Source of the DNA: Lentisphaeria bacterium
Lineage (GTDB): Bacteria; Verrucomicrobiota; Lentisphaeria; Oligosphaerales; Lenti-02
Direction: 5' to 3'
Length of the DNA: 5,343 nucleotides
Assembly (NCBI GenBank): GCA_023145395.1
Contig: JAGLDW010000184.1
Coordinates: 1-5,343, forward strand
Both the position numbers and the translations under genes were made by a program. Positions 4,985-5,343 of the stretch are shown one piece after another; the stretch's first letter is position 1; the number at the start of each line of letters is the position of its first letter. Below the pieces are notes generated by a model. The model ran no database searches and was not told where the DNA came from. It saw only the letters and a list, made by a program, of their open reading frames with translations.

Positions 4985-5343
4985 CTACTCGTCCTTCTTC
5001 TTGTCCTGGAGCTTGGCGGCTTGCTTGGTGTCGCCGATGTGCATGGTGTCGTAGGCCTGCTGGCTATTGGCGAAGGCGGAACCGATTTCGGCGTGCCCGT
5101 GCCAGCATTCCTGGGTGTACATGGGCGCCTTGCGACCGGTTTCCTTCTCGCGCTTGGCGACGAAGGCCTCCATGCGCGCTTTCAGCATGGCGACGACCTC
5201 GGGCTCGGCGCCGGCGAGGTTGACAAGCTCCTCCGGATCATGCAGCAGGTCGTATAGCTCGATTTCCGATTTGAAGTGGAAATCGGGTTCGAGGGCGACC
5301 ATGAGCTTCCATTGCGGCGTGCGCCAGCCGTGCTTGCGCATCC
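4985..5343 (-). CDS. Sulfatase (arylsulfatase-type), partial: C-terminal ~119 residues
   Basis: The frame enters from the right edge and stops at TAG (4987-4985). The visible part reads RTPQWKLMVALEPDFHFKSE, then IELYDLLHDPEELVNLAGAE, then VVAMLKARMEAFVAKREKETGRKAPM. This is the typical C-terminus of type I (formylglycine-dependent) sulfatases: a Trp-Lys strand, the 'ELYDL..DP.E..NLA' signature, and a helix ending in a KETGR-like motif. The family hydrolyses sulfate esters on glycans and other substrates. The catalytic CxPxR motif and any signal peptide lie outside the window, so substrate and location cannot be read. About 45 residues follow the usual end, finishing in a lysine-rich tail (KLQDKKKDE). 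It is transcribed toward the 792-aa gene, 304 bases away, and the two may share a sulfated-glycan pathway. The Met at 5341 is internal, not the start. Confidence 0.9.
   Translation of the reverse strand, partial: MRKHGWRTPQWKLMVALEPDFHFKSEIELYDLLHDPEELVNLAGAEPEVVAMLKARMEAFVAKREKETGRKAPMYTQECWHGHAEIGSAFANSQQAYDTMHIGDTKQAAKLQDKKKDE

Overview
The window is G+C-rich bacterial DNA, and every convincing gene lies on the minus strand. The gene content suggests a heterotrophic polysaccharide degrader of the PVC superphylum (Kiritimatiellota, Lentisphaerota, Verrucomicrobiota or Planctomycetota). The clues are a sulfatase beside a large secreted protein with carbohydrate-binding-like domains, and an intergenic motif of the 'TTCACCACAGAGAGCACAGA' type that I associate from memory with such genomes. 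This assignment is an inference; there is no rRNA or marker gene here.

Layout from right to left, in the direction of transcription. (1) 5343-4985 is the C-terminal end of a sulfatase cut by the window edge. (2) 4984-4681 is an intergenic region holding a dispersed repeat that appears to be interrupted by a ~179-bp palindromic, MITE-like element. The element has terminal inverted repeats and a 7-bp target duplication. (3) 4680-2302 is a 792-aa exported protein: signal peptide, N-terminal carbohydrate-binding-like jelly roll, a second beta domain, a TIM-barrel-like centre and a C-terminal beta domain. I cannot place it in a named enzyme family. (4) 2301-1759 contains a second, uninterrupted copy of the dispersed repeat in the opposite orientation, then sequence without a convincing gene. 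(5) 1758-1510 is a small hypothetical ORF. (6) 1509-1179 is intergenic, with a purine-rich repeat-like motif, a hairpin and a weak promoter candidate. (7) 1178-1 holds two HAD-superfamily phosphatase-like genes that overlap by 4 bp, the second cut by the left edge.

The sulfatase and the 792-aa protein plausibly act together outside the cytoplasm on a sulfated glycan: the sulfatase would remove sulfate esters and the large protein would bind or cleave the sugar chain. The two HAD genes form a separate, translationally coupled cytoplasmic pair of unknown substrate.

The strongest unusual signal is the apparent insertion at 4773-4951. The uninterrupted repeat copy at 2181-2225 serves as an internal 'empty site' that reveals the insertion and its duplicated target.
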